A stretch of DNA of 64,000 nucleotides from Eunapius fragilis (Eukaryota > Porifera > Demospongiae > Spongillida > Spongillidae), in NCBI GenBank assembly GCA_963681505.1, contig OY811992.1, forward strand, positions 985,384 through 1,049,383, written 5' to 3'. Each line of letters begins with the position of its first letter. The stretch's first letter is position 1. A model generated the notes under the pieces. It was not told the DNA's origin and ran no database searches. It worked only from the letters and a program-made list of their open reading frames with translations. Shown piece by piece: positions 24,201-34,348 of this stretch. A program made the translations under genes and the position numbers.

Positions 24201-27055
24201 TCATCTTCCGCTTCTGCAAAAATAAAAAAGGGAGACATTTCTATGGTAACAGACAAACAAACCTAGCCAGGCCCACTTGCCTTCATCAGAGTCATCATAG
24301 AAGCCACCTTTACCCTCTTTCTTGCTCTTCTTCTCCTCCTGCTTACTACCAGTGACAGTCACCACAGGCTCCTGGGGGAAGCATAAATGAGTGGAGATCT
24401 TCGCACATCCCACCAAATTAGAAGTTAATTACAAATACTAACCTCGACTGCTCTGACAGCTGCGTCTGGGGCCTCAGCAGGGAAGTCAGGCAATGGGATG
24501 TACCCAGTGGCCTGGGCATTCAGGAGATGTGAGAGACTTCCCAACTGCCACTGACCGCGGGCTACACAAAGGAGTGTAGAGCAGGGTACATGTGTGAACA
24601 CCCAGGGATGTAGAGCAGGGTACATGTGTGAACACCCAGGGATGTGGAGCAGGGTACATGTGTGAACACCCAGGGATGTAGAGCAGGGTACATGTGTGAA
24701 CACCCAGGGATGTGGAGCAGGGTACACGTGTGAACACCCAGGGATGTAGAGCAGGGTACACATGTGAACACCCAGGGATGTGGAGCAGGGTACATGTGTG
24801 AACACCCAGGGATGTAGAGCAGGGTACATGTGTGAACACCCAGGAATGTGGAGCAGGGTACATGTGTGAACACCCAGGGATGTAGAGCAGGGTACATGTG
24901 TGAACACCCAGGGATGTAGAGCAGGGTACACATGTGAACACCCAGGGATGTGGAGCAGGGTACATGTGTGAACACCCAGGAATGTGGTGCAGGGTACATG
25001 AGTGAACACCCAGGGATGTAGAGCAGGGTACAAATAAAAACACACATTTGTAGTTGGATTCCAACAAAGGTGCTGGTTTTGTTGCCATCAAAATCTTTTT
25101 TGCATACTGCGACAGAGCTGTGTCTTGCTGCAAGTAGGAAAAGGTGGTGTGTTAAGTACAAGGTGCTTTTAGTGGACGAGCAGCTCACACTCCCCCTAAT
25201 CACCTACACACTCCCACACCTCCTCCTAACCACCCTCACTCCCTTATCTTACCCTAAAACCCTCACACTCCCTAACCATTCACACACTCTCTCACCTCCC
25301 CTAACACACTCCCTAACCATCTCCCTCACCTCCCCTAACACACTCCCTAACCACCCACACACTCCCTCACCTCCAACACACTCCCTCACCTCCCCTAACA
25401 CTCCCTTACCTCCCCTAACACGCTCACTACCACCCACACACTCCCTCACCTCCCCCTCTGGTTGTACCAGCTGCCTCAAAAACCTAGCCCTGTCTCGGAC
25501 GTCATAGTTCTGGTCATATTTGGCCATGTTGAGAATGTACTGGCAGAGTAACCTGCTCTGCTTAGGGTTAACCGTGCACAGCTTGGCAGCTAGATTGATG
25601 GTCTGAAGTTTGACAATCTCCTCCTGTGAGCAAGGGGAGTACAGAGAAACTTGAACAAGTGCGTGCTTAACATGTGTGTGCATGTGTGTGTAGGTGTGGT
25701 GTGTGCTACTGTGTGTACACGACGACCAAGCCAATGCAAAAAGAGGCCCATCTTGGGCGTACCTCAGTTGGGAAGACCTTTGCAGCCTTCCTCAGAACAT
25801 CTGGGGCAATCTTGGGCACAAGGCTACAATACTCACCAACCAACCACAAAATGCTGGCCTTGGCCATCGGTAGCTGAGGGTGGAAAAAAAAAGGGGAGTG
25901 GGTGCGGGATGGGTGGGAGGAGATAGGACAGGGAGAGGAGAGAGAGGGTTAAAGTGATAGTGACTCTCTTCACACAACATACCTTGACTGAGTCAACCAA
26001 GCGAGCCATGTGTGCAATAAGGTCTTTATTCTCCTTGGGCTTGGAGAGAGAGAGGATACAGAGAAGAGGGATACAATTTAAGACCCTTCAATAGTACTTT
26101 TTAAAACAGTTATCAATAACAAGTGAACAATGCAGTGGCCATGTCTATAACAAAGAGACCAAAATCATTTCAAAGTGCCGAATCAGCTACGCTTAACAAC
26201 CGTGTCCACCCGCCCACATATTTTACTACTTACATACCTGCAGTTGTAGCAGCTTCTTAATCACAACCACACTCTCACCAACGACGACCTCTGCATTGGG
26301 GGAGCACAAACACTTTCACAACTCTCAAGGTGTCCTCCTCCCCACCCTCTCTCCTACCGTTCTTGTGAGACAGAAGGGCCATAAGGCCGTGAAGGCATGT
26401 CTCTGTTGCTCCAGATATACTGCAAGCGACACGCCCAATGGCTTGAATGGTGGCAGCAGCAAACGCGACATCGGAACTGGCAATGTAAGTCTGCGTGCAT
26501 GTGTGTGTGTGTGCGTGTGTGTGTGTGTGTGTGTATGTGTGTGTGCGTATGTGTGTGCATGTGTATGTGTGTATGTGTGTGCATGTGTATGTGTGTGTAT
26601 GTGTGTGTCGCACATGTGATGACAAGAAAAAAGAAGGGATTGCTTGCAAGCATGCATGAGTTGAGAGGCACACACACACACACCTTGAACTCCTTAAGCA
26701 CTGAATGAACACTGGTTTCTCCTGCAATATTTGCAATGATGTCCAGCTGCATGTGCAGAAGGGTAGAGAGGCAAGACACCCACATTTACAAAGTACACCA
26801 GAGTAAAAATGTGTACACACCCACACAACACACACCCACATACTCCCTACCTTCAGCAGTCGGACATGAGTAGGATCTCCAGTGTGCACAAAGAAGCTCT
26901 TCAAGTATGGCTCAAACAGACCCTAAGAAAAATGTGTGTGTGTGTGTGTGTGTGTGTGTGATAAGTTTGATGTGTGAGATGCAGCACACAACTCTATAAA
27001 ACAACCATGACACACACCCAGAGGATTCTTCCACCAAAATAGTAAGGGGCATAGA

Positions 27056-27127
<72 letters not shown>

Positions 27128-30100
27128 TACTGGTCTCTGTGTTGACAAGGTTGCTATGGTACCAAGCACAACGGCCTGCACCTCCCTGTGAGGGAAACAC
27201 ACCAGCTTAACAACCACTAGATATCCTCACCCACCACTACCATACATCGTTATCATCCCACCTCACCATACCACTATACACCCTCACCTGTGACCCTTCA
27301 GCAATCTGATCAATGGCTTAGCAACAATCCCGACCTCATTCTTAGGGGCCAGATGATGATACAGCTGAGCCACGGCTACTACAACCTAGCAAAGCCACAG
27401 GAGGAGATAGTTGGATGAGGCCAGAAACGATTATCCCAAGTATACAGGTCACTGTCTCCATACCATGCACCAGACCCCAGGTCGTCTCCATATCATGCAC
27501 CAGACCCCAGGTCTCCATATCATGCACCAGACCCCAGGTCTCCATACCATGCATCAGACCCCAGGTCTCCATACCATGCACCAGACCCCAGGTCTCCATA
27601 CCATGCACCAGACCCCAGGTCTCCATACCATGCATCAGACCCCAGGTCTCCATACCATGCACCAGACCCCAGGTCTCCATACCATGCACCAGACCCCAGG
27701 TCTCCATACCATGCACCAGACCCCACATGCTATTCTCACACGGCCACAATGAAAAGCGGCCACCCCCCATTTACAGACATGTATTCCAACCCACTGTGTA
27801 ATTTTTGAGTAACACCACCACAACCCCTACCACAACCACTAAATGAATAACACCACAACCACTACCACAACCACTACATGAGCACCATAACCACTACGTG
27901 AATAACACCACAACCAGTACATGAACCAATAGATGAACACCACCACAACCACTACATGAGCACCACAACCACCACATAAACACCACCACAACCCTTACAT
28001 GAACACCACCACAAGCATTACATGAACATCACAACCACCACATGAACACCACCACAAGCATTACATGAACACCACCACAAGCATTACATGAACATCACCA
28101 CAACCATTACATGAACACCACCACAAGCATTACATGAACATCACCACAAGCATTACATGAACACCACCACAACCAACATACAGCTGCATTTCTGCTCTGC
28201 AGAAGTGGTTTGCAGTTCTTCAACAGCAGCCTGTGATCAGAGTCCATGACATAATGAGGCTTCTTTGGCTTAGCATCCTTCTTGTCTGACTCCTCCTCCT
28301 CCTCCCCCCCAGACTCATCATCACTGTTCTTCTCCTCCTCATAGAAGGGTGCATCTTCCACTCCCTGCACCATAAACGGAGGTGGGTGGAGTCACCAGAG
28401 GTGGGTGGAGTCACCATGCAGAGAGTGTGTGGCTTCAAGCAAGCGACAAGGGGGAGGGGTCCACTCACCTCCTTGTTGGGATCTATGAATTGAGTCCGGG
28501 CATATCTGGTAAGCATGTTCAAGATGACCACCTGACCCCACTCATCCACATCCACCAGTAGGTTGCACAGCTTGCGATAGTTCTTGTGGATCAGGTCAAT
28601 TCTGTCAGGACACACTATCTCAAATGCCATGACAACGCTGCCAGCTACAAGCTGACAGGGAGGGGCAAGAGGTGGAGAGAGAGGGAGAGGAGGAGAGGAG
28701 GGGGAGAGGGAGAGGAGGGGGAAGAGAGGGAGGGAGGGGGAGGGGAGAGGGAGGGGAAGGGGAGGGAAGAGGGAGGAGAGGAAAGAGATAGGATAGATCA
28801 AGTGGTGGAGAGAAGTGCAAAGAATGCATAATTTCTATGCAGTTAGATATCTGGGGTCATACTGTAGTCTGGTCCTTCAAAAGCTTCTCAATGACCTCAA
28901 CCAGTTGTTCCTTCTGTTCTGGATCCAAGCTACACAGAATGAGAGGAAGGGATTGGGTAAGAGGAGAGGCACGGGGAAGAGGGTATCCTCAACACATGAG
29001 ATGCCTGTACCTGTACAGCTTTGGAATAGCGTGTGCTGCCGTTTTGCGGACATATGGAGAAAGGTCATTGACAGACTGCAATTGAAGTAATAAAAAAGAT
29101 CAAAAGTGTGCCAGTGAACAAGACCTCCCTCCATACACTAGCCACACACAGAACAGCACATAAGGCCTCTTTCCTCTCTGTCCATAGACAATACCAGCCA
29201 CACATGCTATCTTTGTAAGTGTTTCATAAAAAACACCAACGGTTGAATGTGTTAGAATATGCTCCACTTCCTCTAGGGGAACTTGCCATTTTCACCAGCA
29301 CAGATAAAACCACCCTCCCAGGATGGGGGGTTGGGAGGGGGGGATGCAACCTTCTAATCTCCAAATGCAAACATTTAGCAATCGTTACCTTCCACCCAAC
29401 AAGGTCCCTCCCTCCTCCTCCCTCATCCCTCACACACTCACATCCTTAATGGCCAGCATCATGATCGGGGCGATGATGGGCACCCTGATACTGGAGAGGA
29501 CCCTGAGAGCACCTGCACGAATGAGCTGGTTGGGGTCCTTCAAACCCTTCTGGAAGGTGCTTATGGACAAGAGAGCCAAGTCTTGCTGCTCCTCAGCATA
29601 TCGTACGAGGTATACGTACACCAGCTTCTTAACCTGTGGTGGAGGGAGGGGGGGGGGAGGGGGAGGAGAGATAGCATGACAATGGTAACGGCTGAAACTT
29701 TGTTGAGCATAATCATAACCATGGCTACAAACACACTTCACACATACAAAGCCCATCCACACACCCACATATACACACCTCACACACACGCACACACACA
29801 CACACACACCTCTTGGTTTTTGCTGACCACATTCTTTACAACTGATGGAAATAGGTGAGACACGTCCTTTCCCTTAGCAACCATCTGTATTAAGGAGACA
29901 ATGCATAAATGCAAGACATTTGTTTTAGGATATTCACAATGTGAACTCAATAGTGCCAGTCCGTACATGGTAGGACTGCCCCTAACACACACACACACAC
30001 ACTGCGACAGCAAAGCGTTGTGGGTATTTGTAGTTCACTCCCTGACACACACACACACACACACACACACCCTCCTCTCCCTGTCCCAGCTCTACAAGAA

Positions 30101-30608
30101 GGTAAAAACTTCTGTCTCGTACTGAGCGTACAAGCCCCGATGTGCTATTGGGGGGCACTAAACATTACAACAATTCGACATTGGGGCCTTTCCCCGGCAA
30201 TAACTCGGCAGTTTACCCCGATTATAATCTTCATCGCTTCCAGCTTCTGGTTATCCTTGCTGCTTTCCAGCATCGTTTTTAGGTCTTCGTTCCTGCGGGC
30301 AAGATGCACAGCGTCATATGTCAAATTACCAGGAGCATCACGTCTCTTGAATAGGACGCCAAGTACGCGGCCTTTAAGGTCGGTTCTAATGTTTTCGCGA
30401 ATGCATGCAAAGTGACTAAGGCATGCATCAAACGCGTAGACAGCGCTCGCGCGACTCACTTCTTGTAGTCTATGCCAAAAAGAGGAGCACCATCTCTGCC
30501 GGCCTCAAGCCCGCGTTCCTCGTGCGGTTCCTGCTGTACACTCTCATTTCCGAACCCTGTATAGACAGTTTCAGAACCTGAAGATGCGTTGTATCCTTCT
30601 GTCGACAT
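21263..30608 (-). CDS. AP3B1: AP-3 adaptor complex beta subunit
   Basis: About 27 exons. Exon 1 (30460-30608) starts [20 protein letters not shown]. Then come [58 protein letters not shown] (29640), [38 protein letters not shown] (28640), [20 protein letters not shown] (28260), [16 protein letters not shown] (26470), [20 protein letters not shown] (25850), [18 protein letters not shown] (25520), [16 protein letters not shown] (25100) and [18 protein letters not shown] (24530). This is the beta-adaptin HEAT trunk. An acidic serine-rich hinge follows ([19 protein letters not shown] near 24170; 23062-23390). The ear domain is at 21263-22330 ([33 protein letters not shown]-like, [18 protein letters not shown]). 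Known: AP-3 sorts cargo from endosomes to lysosome-related organelles. Five or more introns are filled with minisatellites. It is head-to-head with the glucosyltransferase gene, 123 bp apart. Confidence 0.96.
22670..23056 (+). repeat. AP3B intronic minisatellite abutting a 5' splice site, about 16 copies of a 24-25 bp unit
   Basis: Units share CTACATGTACCAGGTACC with a variable C run. The array begins at the donor of the AP3B exon ending at 23063; on the sense strand the exon-adjacent sequence GTACCTGGTGCATG is the same motif as the units. The GGTACC palindrome recurs in each copy. Confidence 0.92.
23465..24095 (+). repeat. AP3B intronic minisatellite, 31 bp unit, about 20 copies
   Basis: Highly uniform copies of GGATGGGTCCAAACATGG followed by AGGACATAGGTAT, with A/G variants (GACATAGG versus GGCATAGG). 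Not a multiple of three, so the open frames read through it are artefacts. Confidence 0.95.
24570..25035 (+). repeat. AP3B intronic minisatellite, 34 bp unit, about 13-14 copies
   Basis: Units contain GAGCAGGGTACATGTGTG followed by AACACCCAGGGAT. The array fills essentially the whole intron between the LLNAQATGY exon and the KPAPLLES exon. Confidence 0.95.
25185..25455 (+). repeat. C-rich degenerate repeat (CACTCCCTAACC / CTCACCTCCCCTAACA)
   Basis: Irregular copies of CTCACCTCCCCTAACACACT in the intron upstream of the donor at about 25455. These are G-rich on the AP3B sense strand. Confidence 0.8.
26490..27125 (+). repeat. Several (GT)n/(CA)n tracts in AP3B introns
   Basis: GT tract 26500-26610, GT tract 26933-26960 and CA tract 27055-27122, each in a separate small intron between HEAT-repeat exons. 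Confidence 0.9.
27450..27725 (+). repeat. AP3B intronic minisatellite, 27 bp unit, about 10 copies
   Basis: Copies of CATGCACCAGACCCCAG preceded by GTCTCCATAC. The unit length is a multiple of three, which explains open frames in several phases on both strands. Confidence 0.93.
27830..28170 (+). repeat. Degenerate CATGAACACCACCACAAGC repeat
   Basis: About 340 bp of diverged copies ending at the donor of the AP3B exon at about 28183. Confidence 0.85.
28670..28795 (+). repeat. Purine-rich GAGGGAGGGG tract in AP3B intron
   Basis: About 125 bp almost purely A/G, just upstream (sense orientation) of the [10 protein letters not shown] exon; it forms an exceptionally long polypyrimidine tract on the sense strand before that acceptor. 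Confidence 0.85.
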
Positions 30609-30731
30609 GATTTATGACTTTCGGCTGTGTATCATCGACCTTCCTAATCTTCCATTTTGGGGGGGGGCCAAACGCAGTCACGTGTGCTATCCATTGTATG
30701 GGCCCGCCCACCAGATTAAGGTTGAAAGGTC
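30609..30731. promoter_or_regulatory. Divergent spacer AP3B / glucosyltransferase
   Basis: 123 bp between divergent starts, with a G run (30659-30667) and no TATA box. Shared promoter is inferred from geometry. Confidence 0.45.
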
Positions 30732-31491
30732 ATGACGAAAATCGTTTTCCTTTGCAAGGGCTCGAGAGGGGACGTCCAACCGCTAGTGGCGATAGCCGTA
30801 CACTACAAGTAAGAGAGGCAGCTTACTGGTGCTGGCTGGTAGCTAAACGTTACTCTATCAGAGACCACCACCCAACAGATGAAGTCATGGTTGCTTGTAC
30901 ACCGTCAGTTGCCACAGGTTTCTCGTCTCTGTTACACACTGGGATACAATTTTTCGGCCTCCCCGATGCTCAACAGATGATCCTCCAGGACTTCATGGAC
31001 GCCTCTGTATGTGTGTAATTATAATTCACATCTGACACCACAGGCTCACATGGTCAAAGTTATTGTGTGCGTGCGTGACAGGTGCTGGCTTGTTCAGGTG
31101 GTAAGTTGGACCTCCTCAGGAGGGAGACCTCGGCATGCCTCCAAGCTTCAGAAGGAGCCAGCCTGATTGTGTTTAACCTCTTCACCCTGGAAGGGTACTT
31201 CATAGCACAGCACTTGAACGTCCCGTGCATGGCTGCCTCCCCCTTTGTCCAAACAAGGTAAGATGAAGAGGGACCCTCTCTGATTGGGTTCAGGCTTGGC
31301 CTGGGGAGGAGGTGTTTGATGCATTTTGTTACACGCATGCACGTATCAATTTTTGCATTAATTAGAACCATGCCCAGCGGCTTTGAAGCATTGTTTTCAG
31401 AAGCACAACCTGACCTTTACAGGAAACTGAAGAGCGCTGGCCAAGGTCTGTTACCTCAGTGCAATGGAATGCACTATCTTATTGTCATACA

Positions 31492-31525
<34 letters not shown>

Positions 31526-32624
31526 TCACTATCTGAAAATAGGTGAAGTTTCCTTTGGCGAGGTGGACCATTGGATGTGGAGGCTATTTCTGAATGACTT
31601 CAGTGACGTGTGTGAGGCACTCAAAATACCATCCCTCCCTTTCAGTACAGCCACAGGGCTCCTCCCACCTCCTGTGTCCCTCCTCTATGGTGTCAGTCCC
31701 CTCATTGTCCAACGTCAGTCGTACTGGCCTGACAGGTACGTGTGTACACCACACACACACACACATACATACATCCATGACCTAATTGTTAATACATGTC
31801 TAGTATGGTCTGCACTGAACTAAAGTAATATTCACCATGGCCTAGGGACTAATGCTTTCACTATGGCCTAGGGACTAATGCTTTCACTATGGCCTAGGGA
31901 CTAATGCTTTCACTATGGCCTAGGGACTAATGCTTTCACTATGGCCTAGGGACTAATGCTTTCACTATGGCATAGGGATTAATGCTTTCACTATGGCCTG
32001 GGAACTACATGCTTTCACTATGGCCTAGGGACTAATGCTTTCACTATGGCCTAGGGACTAATACTTTCACTATGGCCTAGGGACTAAATGCTTTCACTAT
32101 AGCCTGGGGACTACGTGCTTTCACTATGGCCTGGGGACATGCTTTCACTATGGTCTAGGGACTGCATGCTTTCACTATGCCCTAGGGACTAAATGCTTTC
32201 ACTATGGCCTAGGGACTAAATGTTTGGAAGAAGTGGCACCATAGATTATTGAATACATGTATGGATTGGAAACGAGAAATATTATGGATTTCATGCACGT
32301 TTTGGTTTCTGAAAACTACCTAAACCTCGAGGGAGGTATTATTCTGAGTACTGTTGTATTCTATAACCTATGGTGCCACAAACTGGGCGCATGCCCTTCC
32401 AATGTGTACTGCACAACCTTCCAACAGTGTTGAGCTAGCTGGGTACTGGACACTACCAGAGTCACTACAGGAGCCTCCCCACCCTGAGCTTGTTAACCTG
32501 TTGGCCTCGTTTAACCCCTTACAACCACTTTACATTGGCTTTGGCTCAATGGAAGCTTATATGATTGATGTTGACTGGAGCTCCACCTTAGAAAAATTTG
32601 AAAACGGTGAAGTGTATGTTCGTG

Positions 32625-32677
<53 letters not shown>

Positions 32678-33167
32678 CACGGACATCTCCCCTGCAGTAC
32701 TCAAAGCATTCAATTTGATTGGACTGTTCCAATGCACCCCCAATGGAAGAGTGGAAAAGGCTCACGCAGAGTTGCCATGGAGACCTTCCAGCACAAGGCT
32801 GTGGGCGGGGCCCCTCCCACACATGTGGCTCTTCCATCGTTGCTGTGCCGTACTCCATCATGGCGGCAGTGGGACTGTAGCCACCGCCTTGCTGGCCAAG
32901 AAGCCACAGGTGATCTGTCCCGTGATGTTTGATCAGCAGCACTGGGCGGAGCAGCTGGCCTGGGAGGGTCTGGCCGTCCAGTGCCCAGGCCTTGCCAAGC
33001 TCACAGAGACGGACCTTTCGTCAGCGCTCAACGTCCTCTTCAAGTCCAAGATGGCCGAAACGGTCCGAACTGTGGCTTCACGGATTGAATGCGGCGACGA
33101 CGGTGTAAGCTTGGCTGTCGCAAGAATGGAAGGACTATTAGAGAAAAGGGGAAACCCCCCGATTTAG
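30732..33167 (+). CDS. Glycosyltransferase family 1, sterol 3-beta-glucosyltransferase-like
   Basis: Seen: start MTKIVFLCKGSRGDVQPLVA (30732), the glycine-rich N-terminal loop GSRGDVQPL typical of UGT80/Atg26-type enzymes. Exons follow at about 30848-31011 (GFSSLLHTGIQFFGLPDAQQ), 31082-31257 (FNLFTLEGYFIAQHLNVPCM), 31366-31446, 31545-31735 (VDHWMWRLFLNDF, FPLYGVSPLI-like LLYGVSPLIVQRQSYWPD), 32427-32610 (LAGYWTLPE, PLYIGFGSMEA) and 32698-33167. The C-terminal donor-binding signature is present: VLHHGGSGTVATALLAKKPQ, VICPVMFDQQHWAEQL. Known: this GT-B fold family transfers glucose from UDP-glucose to sterols; vertebrates lack UGT80-type enzymes, while fungi, plants and some invertebrates have them. 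About 450 aa, lacking the N-terminal GRAM/PH domains of fungal Atg26. The stop codon overlaps the stop of the convergent ZNF474-like gene. Confidence 0.82.
31820..32225 (+). repeat. Minisatellite, about 26 bp unit, about 15 copies, in glucosyltransferase intron
   Basis: Units CTATGGCCTAGGGACTAA plus TGCTTTCA, with 27 bp variants towards the 3' side. Each holds CCTAGG. Confidence 0.93.
32625..32676 (+). repeat. (GT)n microsatellite
   Basis: About 52 bp of GT between the last two exons of the glucosyltransferase gene. Confidence 0.92.
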
Positions 33168-34267
33168 GCACGTACAAGTGGCTTAGCGTTGCAGTTCAGG
33201 ACGTGTTTTTTGTGTCGCTCTGGCGCAAACGAACGCCCACATTTGCCGCATGGAAGTAGTTCTTTCTCAAACTCGGCGTAACAGTATTGGAAGTAGGTTT
33301 CCGTCATGTCGTTATCGTTGCGGGGACAGATCTGTTTGTCTTCCACCTGCCGCAGCGGGTTTCTGGATGTGGCGGGTAAAGGGCGCCTTTCCTCCAGAGG
33401 AAGGCTTCTGTTTTCCAGCCGCCGCTTCTTCACGCACTGCGGCTCGTGGATTGCAATCGATTTGGTACCGTACTTGCGTCCGCATATAGAGCACGTGACG
33501 TGAGTGGCAGTCCTGAGCACTGGCTGCGGCCGGTCTGTAGTATCAGCCCGTCTAGTTCGCGGGAAAATGATGTCTCCCGTACTTACGCGAGTCTTGGAAG
33601 AGGGACACGTTCTTCTGTGAACGTGGTACTTGAACGACGGCACGCACTCTCCGCACGTGCTACACACCACGCCATGTTCGCTGGCGGTGCACTGTTCATT
33701 GCAGATAACGGGAACGTCGTACCCAAACGCCAAAAGCGAGCTGCGGCTCTTGACTGCGGTCTTTGGCCTTGGCGCGCGGGATCCTAAGTCGGGGCCCACG
33801 TCCCCAATAGGGACCAAACGCTGCCTGCTTTTGGCATTTGAGCAAGCGGATGTTCCCGGCTTTTCCCTGGGTGGGAGCGCGATCTTGTGTGCAGCTTGGC
33901 GATGGGGCTGGGTCTTGACGCTTTGACGTACGGGGGACGAGGAAATCCAGTCCCGCCCACCATTGCTCTTGCCAATCGAGATGGTATGGTCCGCGTCTTT
34001 CTGTTTGCAGGTCTTTTGATGGATCACTAGGGACAGAGAACCAAAGCCTTTGGAACAAGTCGGACATGTTTTAAAGGGTGAATAACCATTTGAATTGCTT
34101 GTAACTGAAGGGTCTGCGTGCCCCGACGTCATTTCGGCCTGGCCTGCGCTTGAAGGTTTGCTCGCAAGCTTTGCCGTGCCACCAAGTCGCGGTAGGCGCA
34201 AAGCAGTCGAATGTGGTTCAAAAACCAATGCGGACATCACCAGAACGTCGCCTCTTATTGAGTTCAC
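33164..34267 (-). CDS. ZNF474: C2HC zinc-finger protein, ZNF474-like, single exon, 367 aa
   Basis: One uninterrupted frame with four C2HC (zf-C2HC_2 type) fingers spaced by basic linkers: FKTCPTCSKGFGSLSLVIHQ then KTC; GVVCSTCGECVPSFKYHVHR then RTC; VTCSICGRKYGTKSIAIHEP then QC; LPCGKCGRSFAPERHKKHVL then NC. Human ZNF474 is similar in length (364 aa) and is a C2HC protein expressed in ciliated and testis tissue; the assignment rests on finger type and count, so ZC2HC1-family members are alternatives. The gene is intronless among intron-rich neighbours, perhaps from an old retrocopy. The stop at 33164-33166 overlaps the convergent glucosyltransferase stop, and the start is 81 bp from the divergent NEIL1 start. 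Confidence 0.75.
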   Translation of the reverse strand: MNSIRGDVLVMSALVFEPHSTALRLPRLGGTAKLASKPSSAGQAEMTSGHADPSVTSNSNGYSPFKTCPTCSKGFGSLSLVIHQKTCKQKDADHTISIGKSNGGRDWISSSPVRQSVKTQPHRQAAHKIALPPREKPGTSACSNAKSRQRLVPIGDVGPDLGSRAPRPKTAVKSRSSLLAFGYDVPVICNEQCTASEHGVVCSTCGECVPSFKYHVHRRTCPSSKTRVSTGDIIFPRTRRADTTDRPQPVLRTATHVTCSICGRKYGTKSIAIHEPQCVKKRRLENRSLPLEERRPLPATSRNPLRQVEDKQICPRNDNDMTETYFQYCYAEFEKELLPCGKCGRSFAPERHKKHVLNCNAKPLVRA

Positions 34268-34348
34268 ACCATGGTAACGAACTAGGGGCGGAGCTACTTT
34301 GCGCGGCGTGCGCTAATAGACCGCCATGTGCCGCATATTTTTAAAAGC
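34268..34348. promoter_or_regulatory. 81 bp divergent spacer ZNF474-like / NEIL1
   Basis: Shortest divergent spacer in the window. It contains GGGGCGGAGC (near 34286, a GC-box-like match) and GCGCGGCGTGCGC. An out-of-frame ATG at 34326 precedes the NEIL1 ATG at 34349 and overlaps it as a possible uORF. Confidence 0.5.

Noticed and set aside
23426-25203. Long minus-strand repeat frames ([10 protein letters not shown] and [10 protein letters not shown] types) that looked like repetitive secreted proteins
   Set aside because: They translate the 31 bp and 34 bp intronic arrays of AP3B, in all three phases, and run across AP3B splice sites.
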